A stretch of 64,000 bases of DNA from Eucommia ulmoides (Eukaryota > Streptophyta > Magnoliopsida > Garryales > Eucommiaceae): the NCBI GenBank assembly GCA_016647705.1, contig CM028333.1:20392243-20456242 (forward strand), read 5' to 3'. Below are positions 1-11,700 of this stretch, piece after piece. Below the pieces are notes generated by a model. It was not told the origin of the DNA, searched no databases, and saw only the letters and a program-made list of their open reading frames with translations. A program made the translations under genes and the position numbers. Position 1 is the stretch's first letter. Each line of letters opens with the position of its first letter.

Positions 1-950
1 TATCTTATTTTGACATTGAACAAAACTACCATATAGGATATCAAAGATGATTATGTTCAGTCTCTTACTATATTTTTAAGTCCCTTGTGGTTGTTTTAGT
101 ATCTCATATTAATGGTTCGAGACTCACCATTTTTTTTAAAAAAAAAAAAAAAAAACAACGAAACAAGTTAGCCTAAATTGTTGAAGACAATTTTCAATAA
201 TTCAATACCGATTAGGAACAATTTAAAATATCAAGTTATCAAATATATTTGTTCTTCGCCTTTTAATCATATTAAATGGTCAAGACAGTTCAAGTTAATA
301 TCCAAGGCGTACGACAATATTGTTATAATTAAAGAATAATATCAAAAATACATTTTATTAATACTAGGGATTGAAATATTTTACAGATACAAACCATAAA
401 TGTAAAATTACAAGATTAACTATAGGACTTACTTCGAACACCTAATGGATCACGCACAATGAAAAATTAGTTTGAATTGTCCTTGAAAAGGAATGCATAA
501 CAATGATGAAGTGTTTAAAAATTCAGGGGCCAAAGTGTAAATAAAAAAATAAGAGATTTAGGATTTTGAACCTGAACAATATTAATAATAATAAAGTCAT
601 CAAATGGCCACCCCCTTCTGTTATAAAATATCATTCTAAATCAGTGTGTTTACGAGATGACACGGTGCAATTTTTTTTAATTCTCAAGAGTAGCGATTTT
701 TTGTTTGAGTTTCAAGTTTTCTTTTACAAAGTAATTTCTAAAAGCAATTAATTTTTTAATGGCCTTATGAGACACTTTTTCATCATTATCATTATCACTT
801 CACTGTTACAACATGAATTATTAGTAACGTTGGAGCAATCAAGTTTAACACAATCATTAGAAGATATTCATAGAAGATTGTCCTCTGTCTCAGCGATTGC
901 GTGTATCATAGTGATCGATTGGCGAGGTTTTTATACCAATTAAGTTATTA
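1..950. other. AT-rich intergenic sequence, nothing identified
   Basis: Very AT-rich with poly-A runs (about 139-156). Only a 61-codon chance frame is present at 566. I see no gene, RNA or terminal repeats. Confidence 0.5.
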
Positions 951-3150
951 GCTCTAGTACCAATTCTAGGCCCAAAGTACTACCGAAGAGGGTGGCGAAT
1001 TGGATAGTTTAAAACGTTTGATCCAAGTGTGTGTGACCTTTTCAATTTTTTATCATATTTTACCTTGACTTAGATTTTCAATGAAAATGAATTAAGGGAA
1101 CCACACAAAAACACAAAACCAAATAGAGAAGAGATAGAGACAGTGACACACAAGATTTTTATAGTAGTTCGGCGAACTACTCTTGCCTATATTTACTTCC
1201 CCAAGTTGTCGCAAGGACTTCAATCCACTATAATCTCATCTGTTTTTTAGGTGAAAATCAAACTCTTATACTTAGTTTGAGCAAATTACCCTTACAATAA
1301 AACAACATTTTCACTTAAACTAATTACACTTAAGTCCAAGCTATAAATCCTCACAAATATCCAAAAAAAAAAAAAAAAATCACACAGGAGCTTCTGCCAA
1401 CACTATAGATATCAATTAAGTCAAGTGTGATAGAAGTCATTTTAACATGATATATAGATAATCAAATTTATAAAGTTGTATTAATTTCATCTGGAATAAA
1501 TCAATGTAAGCACGTAATCAAGCAATCCAGATAAACACAATCAAATTGTTTTTACTCAATTAATATCAAAAGATCAATTATAACATGCAAGTTTAGATAA
1601 CGATTCAAGTAATCCCAGTAATTAAAAAAAAGTACTATTTTCAGTTAAGAAAGATTACTAAACAATCAAAGATTTAATCTATCATACGAATTTTTTCAGA
1701 TTCCAATTATAAGATATTTCAGGTAAACTTAAGATCACAAATACTCACACATAATTTTCAATCTCATCTTAGAGAGATTATCAATTAAAATAATCAGATC
1801 TAAATGAAAACAAATGGAGAATGATCTCACAGGGAAAGAAGAATGAATTGGATCAACAAGTGAGTTCCGCCTAATGTGAATCTAATTATGATAAACATTT
1901 AATATCTTCAGAAAAATGTCACAATCTTTTCTCACAAATTTTGATCTTAGAGATTAATGCCTTTTTTTAAGAAGTACTTTCAGCCTTTTTTTCACTCAAT
2001 AATTGTGTATATTATTTGTGAATTTTATAATATTTAATAGCCAATATTTTAGAAATTCCCAACAATCACCAAATCAGATTTTATTCCGTAAAAATCTGCC
2101 CATTAACCATGTACTTTGACACCCTCAAATTAGTCCATTAATGTATTTGGACACTTTAATGGCTCTAGGTTAATTAAATAATACATTAAAAACATGCAGC
2201 TATTAATGTGCAATTCAAAAGAGTCCAATATCATCGAGGAAGATTTTGGAAATCTAAAAAATTAAGGGCTTAAATAAAATATTGCAAAAAATGTCTTTTT
2301 CAAATAGTCTTTATTGCGTTAAACCCTATATAAAAAATTTCCAACAAAAGATAATTTATTTAAGAATATTAGTAAATTATTTTATAAAGATTTGTCGTTA
2401 AAACAATGCACGAAGATACCAAAAAATGTTCATATTTTTTAAATAACTTAATCAAATTCAGTTGACTGCCCTACAAATCCAATCAATCACCCAGGGCAAC
2501 AAACATTTTGTTACCTATTGATGGGGTCGGTCAACTGACCAATGGACTCGGTCGACTAAATTTGATTAATTGTCAACTATATCACGTTCTGTCCAAATCA
2601 GCCGATTGTCATTCCTACCCGTCGACCATTTGACTATTTTTCATATATTCAGCCTACTGTCCAACTCAGTCGACTGCCTAAGACGTTCAGTTGACCGTTA
2701 TTTTGGGAATTCAACATTTTCATATATTAATTACTCCCAGTTAACCATTTTTACACACCAATTAACTTTTTTAATCATTACATGAACTAGTTAAGCATGT
2801 ATAACAATGCAAAGCACATAATTCATATATCATGTAATTATAATGTATAACACACAAGATTATGCAATTTTATATTGTTAATGTACCATGTGTGATTCTA
2901 ATTGAGTTGACATATGATCAAATAAATAAAAAAGCTATTTTTACTAAAAAAAAAAAAAAACAGTCAATCCTCTGAAGAGTCTTGATCTTCTATTCCATTT
3001 GCTCAACATGATTGATCATATATTTGACTTATCATTATCATAGACCTAAATCTGTCATGTTTCTCAGTAAACAGATTAATTTAGAAAATTAGTAAGTTAT
3101 TGTTATCATCAAAATCAACGTTAATGATATTAAACCTTTTAGGGCTAACC
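950..3150. repeat. Unclassified interspersed repeat
   Basis: Three landmarks resemble a widespread plant repeat type that I recall: a 'GAGGGTGGCGAATTGG'-like start near 987, a 'TTTTTATAGTAGTTCGGCG' block at about 1156, and a 'TTGTTATCATCAAAATCAA' end near 3101. A cluster of GTCGAC-like motifs lies at 2460-2710. No terminal repeats or coding frame were found; class and borders are uncertain. Confidence 0.35.
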
Positions 3151-4440
3151 TAACGTATAAGGGGAGAAGGTAAAAACGAGTCTATAAAGAGAGAAATTGC
3201 AATTGTCCCAACAATTAAACAACAAAGCCTAATTGTATTGGATTTGTTGTTGTTTTGGTTGGATGACCTTGTAGACATAAGATAGTGGACATTATTTTTG
3301 TTCATTAATTTTTTAATTAGATGGACTTTAATTAATATGGATCACCGAATTTTGGCATGAAAATAAAGTGAATAATAAGGCTTTAATTACTAGTGATGTT
3401 TGGTTATGATTGGATTTTGAAGAAAACAACTATATTTTTAATATGGATTATTTTTCAATTCATATGAAAAAAATTATAGGGCCTCAAGGCCGGGCTTTCG
3501 CCTTATTTATTTTTTAAAATAGGAAAGACTTGGACTAGAAACTCGGTTCGGTCGGGCTTGGGCTTCGACCAATTTTGTAATCCCTTCGTGAAGACTGACC
3601 CAAATTCGCCAGCCCCAACCCCTGAACATCCCTAAGTACAATGTGAACAAAAAATCAAAGGTGGATTTTGTACCAAAAAATGGAATAAAAAGGTTAATTA
3701 AAATGGCTTGGTAAATGGAACAAAAGGAGGGGGGCTGATAAAGATAAGATAAATTATTTTAATACCATTCATTATGCTTTTTATTAGAAAATTATTAATC
3801 TTGCGAAATTGCAGATAGGAATCAAACTCCTAATAGAAGAAACAAAATAAAAAACGAATTCACTCACAAATACATTTTGTGGGTTTTCGCATACAAATTT
3901 GCTTCTCGATATCACGTAACTCCTCCGGGAAATCAAGGGTTCATTGTATTCGGTAAGGAGTGTCCAAAAAAATCAGAATCATTAACATGTAAAGTAACAT
4001 ACATGTCTTTTATCGATAAACTGCACAAAACATTTTTGAAAATTCATGCATAAAAAAATAATTACATATTATTAGCAATCGGATCGAGAACCTACATGTC
4101 AATTTTTTGCAGTACTTGCAAACATGTTGAAATCAACACATTAATTTTGTTTAAATTTATTTGTTAAGTTCAAAAACAAAAGTACATGTGCCTCTATTTT
4201 GAAGTACTCGTTAACAAACTTTGAATTCAACACCAAAAATAAGTTCTCAACAAATGTTTCACTTTGTCATAATCAAGCCACACAAAAATTCTCGCAAATA
4301 TTCTGCTTCCAAAAACCGTTCTCATATTGCAAACCAAACACCCCAAATAGAATTCTCCTTTTGTCAAAAAGGATTATAAATGCAGGCTCATACAGCCTTA
4401 CCCTAGTATGAAGAAAACCAAAGATGCTGTAATGATGATT
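3150..4440. other. Intergenic AT-rich sequence
   Basis: No gene, terminal repeat or RNA was recognised. A short GC-richer patch lies at 3480-3630. The frame at 4199 (70 codons) has no coding character. Confidence 0.4.
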
Positions 4441-4442
4441 AT

Positions 4443-5100
4443 AGACCAAAAAACACTTTGCACCCTTATGGTTAGACCGAATTACACTTTACACCCCTAT
4501 GGTATTTTGGTCACAACTTACACCGCTGTGCTTTAAATTTAAGTGCAACGGTAAATTTTCGGTTAACTTTAACAGACAAAGGGCAAAAGTCAATGAAAAT
4601 AAATTATTAAATATTAAATTACATTTATATCCTTCAAAGATTTTAATAAGGACTATTTTTATACTTCAAAAACTTAGGAAGGCATTGTGTATTTGTTCAA
4701 GGGTTCAAATTGTATTTTCCTTTACCAACTTCTTCCTATGCTCCCATCCTCTCACTCTCCCTATTCCACACACACCCCGTCTTCTGCTACATACACACAT
4801 ATATAACATAATTAAACATATAAAAAAAACATTTCATAGTTGACCATCATACTCTGCTTGCGAATCACCCTATCAATCGGAGCCACTGCTCGAGAGTGTA
4901 AATCCCATTAAATTAGTTGGAACAAAATAACAAAATTATCCTTATGTTTGAACTGAAATGACAAAAAATATCCTTAGTTCTATTAAATTTATAATTGTTA
5001 CACTTAAGTCTAAAGCACAAAGTGTAAGTGATGGCAAAAATACCACAGACGTATAAAGTGCAATTTGGTCTGGCCACAGGTGAAAAGTGTAATTACCTCC
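4443..5100. mobile_element. MULE-like element with long TIRs
   Basis: The left arm (4443-4535) and the reverse complement of the right arm (about 5010-5100) align over about 90 bp, sharing CACTTT..CACC blocks, 'AGACC(G/A)AATT(A/G)CACTTTA' and 'GTGCTTTA'. The interior has no transposase. Long TIRs fit Mutator-like elements. TSDs are not clear, so the ends are approximate. It abuts the 3' end of the host gene. Confidence 0.6.
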
Positions 5101-5149
5101 CAAGAAAAGGGTAATAATAGATTGAAGTCATTTGAGACAAACAAGCAAA

Positions 5150-5544
5150 ATCATACAATCTCCAAATGATCATTTAATTACACACAAACGAAGCTTATCC
5201 TGAAATCATTAAGAACAACAAAGAATTAATTACATTACTCAAAATATACCACAAGGGACAAACGATACTCCTTTGAAATAAGAAAACAGAAACAAGCCAG
5301 AAGAAATAAGACCTGTTTTTGGAAGCCCAGAAAAAAAAAAAACAAAAAAAAAAAAACAACACAATTTTGGCAGCTCGAGCAACTAAAAAACAGGCAGCCA
5401 CGGCTTTGGAGATAAAGCAGAAGGGATTTCATATAGGGATATGGTAAACAAAAAACAGGGAAAAAAAGAAAAAAGAAAAAAGGAATCCGACATCAACAAT
5501 GAGCTATACACAGATTGTTTGGGTAGATTTTGAACCTGAATCTC
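5150..5544 (-). other. MAP3KE1: Likely 3' UTR of MAP3KE1
   Basis: T-rich sequence (on the gene strand) after the stop codon, with TGTAAT/TTAAT-type near-upstream elements around 5165-5235. No perfect AATAAA stands out. The left limit is a guess, bounded by the MULE-like element that ends near 5100. Confidence 0.45.
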
Positions 5545-5721
5545 CTACAAAACGGTGTTGATATGAAGCGCTTTCAGAAGAGAAGTAGCCATCTGCTTCA
5601 CCAAAACTTGCCCACCTGAACTCTGGCCGTCCCTTCGCTCTTCAATCAAATTTTGAAGTTTCTGAGGCAGGTCGTTCTCCACAATTAGTTGCTTTGGACG
5701 AGGATGGTGCTCATATATAGC
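5545..5721 (-). CDS. MAP3KE1: MAP3KE1 last coding exon with stop codon
   Basis: 177 nt, 58 codons plus [36 protein letters not shown], and the C-terminus [17 protein letters not shown] typical of the family. The acceptor AG is at 5722-5723. Because it sits 7.0 kb from the penultimate exon, an automatic model could drop it. Confidence 0.95.
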   Translation of the reverse strand, partial: AIYEHHPRPKQLIVENDLPQKLQNLIEERRDGQSSGGQVLVKQMATSLLKALHINTVL

Positions 5722-8700
5722 CTGTCATCATAAAAGCTCAGAATAAGCCTTCCCTCCCTCTATTGGGTGGAGTAAAATGTATTTCTAGTTTCACTTTGTG
5801 CTCTCTGTCTGGGAAAAATGATTTCAGCAGTTTCCATGCTTTTGGTTGGACGTAAAAAATGTCTTTAGGCACATAATCATCTACTAAGAACAGAGTAGTG
5901 AACTGATTGTGAAATAATGGACATTATTTTACAGGTACATACCAAAAAATGAAAAATGTATATATTGTCATTAATACGATTTACTTTGATGAACAGTGTT
6001 TTTATTGCAACGAATGTCTAAATTCCTTGATTTTAATTCCCTCCATCAAAATGGAACCTCAAGACATTGTTGACTAACTTTGCATGCAACCTCAAGATTC
6101 AGAAACTAAAGCAATAAAAAAAATCAAATACTCCCTCCGTCCGTCCCAAATGTATTGTCACATTTGACTTTGCCCAAGCTTTTAGGTACTCTTTGAATAT
6201 TTTGCACTTTACTATATTGCCCTTTGTTAAAGGGTATTTATGTCTTTTCTATTACTTAGAATTTTCTGTATGATTTCCTAATTCTTATTATGAATAGTGG
6301 GAGAAGCTAACACAATAGTTAAGCCTTCTTGTTCTTTCCATATCACCTTTTTACTTTAACATGGTATCCAGAGTAGGTTATGAGAGATTGATTCCATACA
6401 TCTGTTCAAACCAAAAAAAAATTATTCTCTTTTCCCCTGCCTACTGTTCATACGAAAAAAAAATAAAACTGAAACCCTAGCGGCCCGCCGCCGGCGCCAC
6501 CGCTCAACACACTCAGATCCGCGCCTCGCTGCAGTCACCCAGGCTATTTCGAGCCTCACCGACCGTCGCCCAGGCCATTCCGAGGCGCCGTCATCATCGC
6601 GAACCATCATCGACCCCAAAATTGAGCTATACCATCATCGCGAACCAGATCTCCTACTCGCTGTCCACCATCGACGTTGTCCACGTCGCCGTCGTCTCCT
6701 CTAATGTCGCCGGACCTTCGCTGGCCTTCAATTGCGCTGACTTGAGACTGCCGCTGTTGCTTCTGGTTATTGTTTGTAAGACAGCCCTACAGATGTTCGT
6801 GAGTATTATTCTGATTCTCATGTTCTTCGTTTAAGTCCTACAGTTATTTATATTGTTGGTTTGTTTCCCTTGGGCAAATTGTTTGTTAGTTGTTGTATTG
6901 GAGGATACTAATGTCGATGGCAACACCTCAACCATTAACAACCTGTAAGTTGAACGGAACCAATTATTTAAATTGGTCTAAGGCTGTGAAAATAGCCCTC
7001 ACCGGATAAAAGAAACATCGTCACCTTACGGAATCCGCCCCGGCAACAGATGACAAAAAGTATGACGACTGGATTCAGGCTGATGCGCAGATTGTAGCAT
7101 CGTTGTGGAATTCAATGGAATCTCAAGTTGTTGAACTCTGTACTCATCTAGATACGTGCAAAGATATATGAGAATATCTTCGTGTATTATATTCCAGTAA
7201 TCTCCTCAGAATGTATGATTTATCGGTAGAGTACTTTCAACTTCAGCAAGGCACGCAATCCGTTACAGATTATTTTGCCACATTCAACAGTCTCTATTAG
7301 GAGATGAATACTATCCTACCGATGACTATTGATCTGAAAGAAATACAAAAGCAATGTGAGCAGATAGTTATCATGAAGTTCTTGCCTGAATTACGCCCAG
7401 AATTTGAACCAGTCCGATCTCAGATTCTTTTCAGTGCTACTATTCCCACTATCACAGAAATGTATTCTCGCGTCTTGCGTTGCACTACCAAGGACAATGT
7501 GTCTGGCTTGAGTTCGTCTGTGTCGTCTGAGCATTCAGCACTTGTTACTCAGATTCCTACACGAGATCGTGGTGTTCCACTCAGTGGTGATCGTGGTGGT
7601 TTTTCTCGTGGTGGTGGTGGTTTCTCTCGTGGTGGTGGCTCTCGGGGTGGACGTAGTAGTCATGGTCGTGGCTCATATCGACAGTGCCCTTTTTGCGGAA
7701 AGGATAATCATAGTCGATAAACACATGGGGATTTAGTTGGCCGTCCTCCCAAATTCGCCAATGCAATGACATTTGATCCAAATACTCTTACCATTCCAGA
7801 ATTTCAGGCGGCCAAGGACATCTCTGATGATGACTATGCTCAATTCATTCAGTATAATGCATCCTAGCAAGCATCTTTTCCCATTGCTTCTTTAGCTCAA
7901 CGAGATACTTCTACTGCCTGTTTTTCAATTCACCATTCCCCATCTACTCCCTAGGTCATAGATTCTGCTGTCACTGATCACATGTCAGGTACTTCTACCC
8001 TCTTTACACATATTCAGTCATCTTCTTCGTTGTCTCCTGTAACAGTTGCTGAGGGTTCCACTGTCCCTATCTGTGGCATTGGCACAGTGGCACCCTCACT
8101 CTCCTTATCTCTACCCTCTGTCCTGTATATTCCTTCGTTTTCTTCTAATTTAATTTCAGTCAGTAAGCTTACCAAACACCTTAATTGTTCTGTCTCATTT
8201 TTTTCTGATTCTGTCATTCCCAAGGATTTGAGGATGCGGAAGACGATTGGCACCGAGCGTGAGGAAAATGGCCTATATTACTTTGATGACCATGGCGAGA
8301 GTCCTGCTATCCTACCTATTGCTTGCCCTACTGTTGCCTCCGCTCACCAGATCCATTGTCGCTTTGGTCATCCCTGCCTTGGCAACCTCAAGTTACTTGT
8401 TCCTAATTTGCGTCATTTGTCTTCGTTAGAATGTGAGTCTTGTCAATTGGGTAAGCATCATCGTATTTCATTTGCTTCCCCAGCTCATATTCGAGCATTG
8501 AGTCCGTTTAGTTTAGTTCATTCAGATATTTGGGGTCCTTTTTGTGTTACTTCTACATTAGATTTTCATTATTTTGTGACATTTGTGAATGATTTTTCCA
8601 GAGTTACTTGACTTTATTTAATGAAAGATCGTTAAGAATTATTCTCTATTTTTCGTGCATTGTGTGCTGAAATTAAAACTCAATTTAATGTACCAGTTCA

Positions 8701-11700
8701 TATTCTTCGAAGTGATAATGCTCGAGAATACTTTTCTCAGCCATTTACTTCTTTTATGTCACACTCTGATATCTTGTTCTCACACATAGCAAAATGGAGT
8801 TGCTGAGCGTAAGAATTGACATTTCCTAGAAGTGGCTTGTACTCTTCTTTTTAAGATGAACGTTCCCAAACATTTCTGGGGCGATGCGGTTCTTATCGGC
8901 TGCTTCTTAATCAACAGGATGCCATCCTCTACCCTCAACGGCAAGGTTCCCCATTCCATTCTTTTTCCTCGTTCTCCCTTGTTTAGTTTACCTCCTCGAA
9001 TATTCGGGTATGTTTGTTTCGTTCATCAATTGACTTCTGGCAGAGACAAGTTAGATCCTTCTGCTTTAAAATGTGTTTTCCTCGGCTATTCTCGCACACA
9101 AAAGGGTTATCATTGTTATAGTCCATCATTATGTCACTCGTTTGTATGTGCAGATGTTACCTTCTTTGAGTCTACCCCTTACTTTTTTGCCCCTTCCTCT
9201 TGAGACGATCTGGATGTTACGCTTCCCTTGCCAAGTGTACCAAATCCTACACTATCTTTCTCTATTCCAGATCCTATCATGCCTAGTCGTTCTTCAGCTC
9301 CTTTGCAAGTCTATAATCGTTGCCAGAAGGCCCCTTCCGTTGTCGCGCCCATCTACTCTGTGTCCTCAGATTCTTCTCCAGTTGACCCATCCATCTCTGA
9401 CCTGGACATGCCCATTACCATCCGGAAAGGAAAGCGCACATGTACTACCTATCCTATTTCTAACTTTGTTTCGTATGCACACCTATCTCCTTCGTATTCC
9501 TCTTTTGTTGTTTCTCTGTCCTCTGTTTCTATTCATAAGTCTGTTTCAGATGCCCTCACTCACCCTGGTTGGGCAAAAGCAATGGAAGAAGAAATGCTTG
9601 CCTTACATTAGAATGGCACTTAGGATATCGTCTCACTTACGCCTGACAAAACAATAGTTAGATGTAAATGAATGTACACTGTCAAGGTTCATCCGAATGG
9701 CACCATTGATCGACTCAAGGCTTGCTTAGTTGCTAAAGGCTATAATCAGATATACGACCTTGATTAATCTGAGACCTTCTCTCCGGTTGCCAAGCTCGCT
9801 TCTGTTCGCTTGTTTATCTCTTAGGCTTGTCACTTTTCGTTGGCCATTACATCAGCTTAATATCAAGAATACTTTCTTAAATGGCGATCTAACTGATAAA
9901 GTATCTATAGAGCAACCTCCTGGGTTTGTTACTCAGGGGGAGTCTAGATTGGTATGTCGCTTGAAGAAATCTATTTATGACCTCAAGCAGTCTCCTCGAG
10001 CATGGTTTAGAAGATTTAGTGAAGTGGTCACTGAGTTTGGTCTTCGACGATGTGGAGTCGATCATTCCGTCTTCTACAGGCATAGTAAAGTTGGGAGAAT
10101 CTTATTGATTGTGCATGTGGATGACATCGTGATTACCGGGAATGACTACAGTGGTATTCGAGAACTCAAAAAGTTTTTCAATAGTTAGTTTCGAACGAAA
10201 AATTTGGGTCACTTAGGCTCCGTTTGGTAACCCATTCCTTCCTAGAATTTCTCATTCCATTCCCGAATTTTTGGGAATTCTGTTTGGAAATAGCGTTTGG
10301 TAATTTTTGTTTTCGTTTCTATTCCATTTCCATTTGAGAATTGTGCCCATTTTTTTCTTAAGAAATGAGAAACAAAAAAAGGTTGTTTCTCATAATTTTC
10401 ATTCCATTCCCAAAACCACTGGACATTGTTCATACGCCGGCCGACCACCGTCTAGGAACCTCCGGCGACCGTCGCCGGCCACCTCCAGGAACCTCCGGCG
10501 ATAGTCACCGGCCATCTCCGGGAAACTCCGGCCACCGTCGCCGCCGCCGCCGCCAAAAAAAAAAAAAAAAAAAAACTAAAAAAAAAATAAAATTGGTTTT
10601 AGGATAAAAGCGTTACCAAACGCAATTCTATTCCCAAAACAAAAAAAAAATTATCGTTACCAAACGCGATTCTACTCCCAAGAAGGAAACAACATTCTCA
10701 TTCGGTCCCATCCTATTCCCATCTCACTGCTGGAATAGAAACAGAAACGGTTACCAAACGTCACCTTAAAGTACTTCTTGAGAATTGAAGTCGCTTGATC
10801 AAGTCAAGACATTTACTTGTCTCAGAGAAAATATGTCATTGACCTATTGAGCGAAACATGAATGTTAAAAACTAAACCGATTGACTCGCCTATGGATCCA
10901 AACACCAAACTGTTAGCAGATCAAGGTGTACCACTGACAGATTCAGCACAATATAGACGGTTAGTTGGAAAGTTGAACTACCTGACAGTTACCAGACCAG
11001 ATATCTCATTTGTTGTTAGTGTTATCAATCAGTTCTTAGATCGTCCAATGACTTGTCACTGGGATGCACTGATCCGTATTCTCCGATATTTGAAAGGTGC
11101 TCCTGCTTGTGGTCTGCTATATCAAAACTTCGGCCATACTCAAATAAAGGGCTACATGGATGCAAATTGGGCCGGATTGCCCTCGGATAGAAAGTCTACT
11201 ATTGGATATTGTGTGTTCGTTGGTAGTAACCTTGTCTCTTGGAAGAGTAAAAAGCCGACTGTGGTGGCACGGTCAAGTGCAAAATCGGAATACAGGGTAA
11301 TGACCCATACCACTTGGGAGTTAACTTGGTTGAAACACTTGTTAGAAGAATTTGGATTTGAACACTCTTCACCGATAGATCTGGTATGTGATAATTAAGC
11401 AGCACTTCACATTTCGTCCAACCCAATCTTACATGAGAGAACAAAACATATTGAAGTTGATTGTCACTTCATTCGAGAAAAAATGTTATAGAAGCAGATT
11501 GAAATTAAACATGTAAATTCAGTTGATCAGTTAGCTGATATATTTACTAAACCATTGGGAAGCTCAAGGATAAAATACATTTGTAACAAGATAGGAACAT
11601 ACAATATATATGCTCCAACTTGAGGGGGAGTGTTAAAGGATATTTATATATTTTCTATTACTTAGGGTTTCCTTTATGATTTCCTAATTCTTATTATAAA

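Noticed and set aside
5195-5432. Hydrophobic short frames (Phe-rich) on the minus strand downstream of the kinase stop
   Set aside because: They arise from T-runs of the 3' UTR; no conservation or start context.
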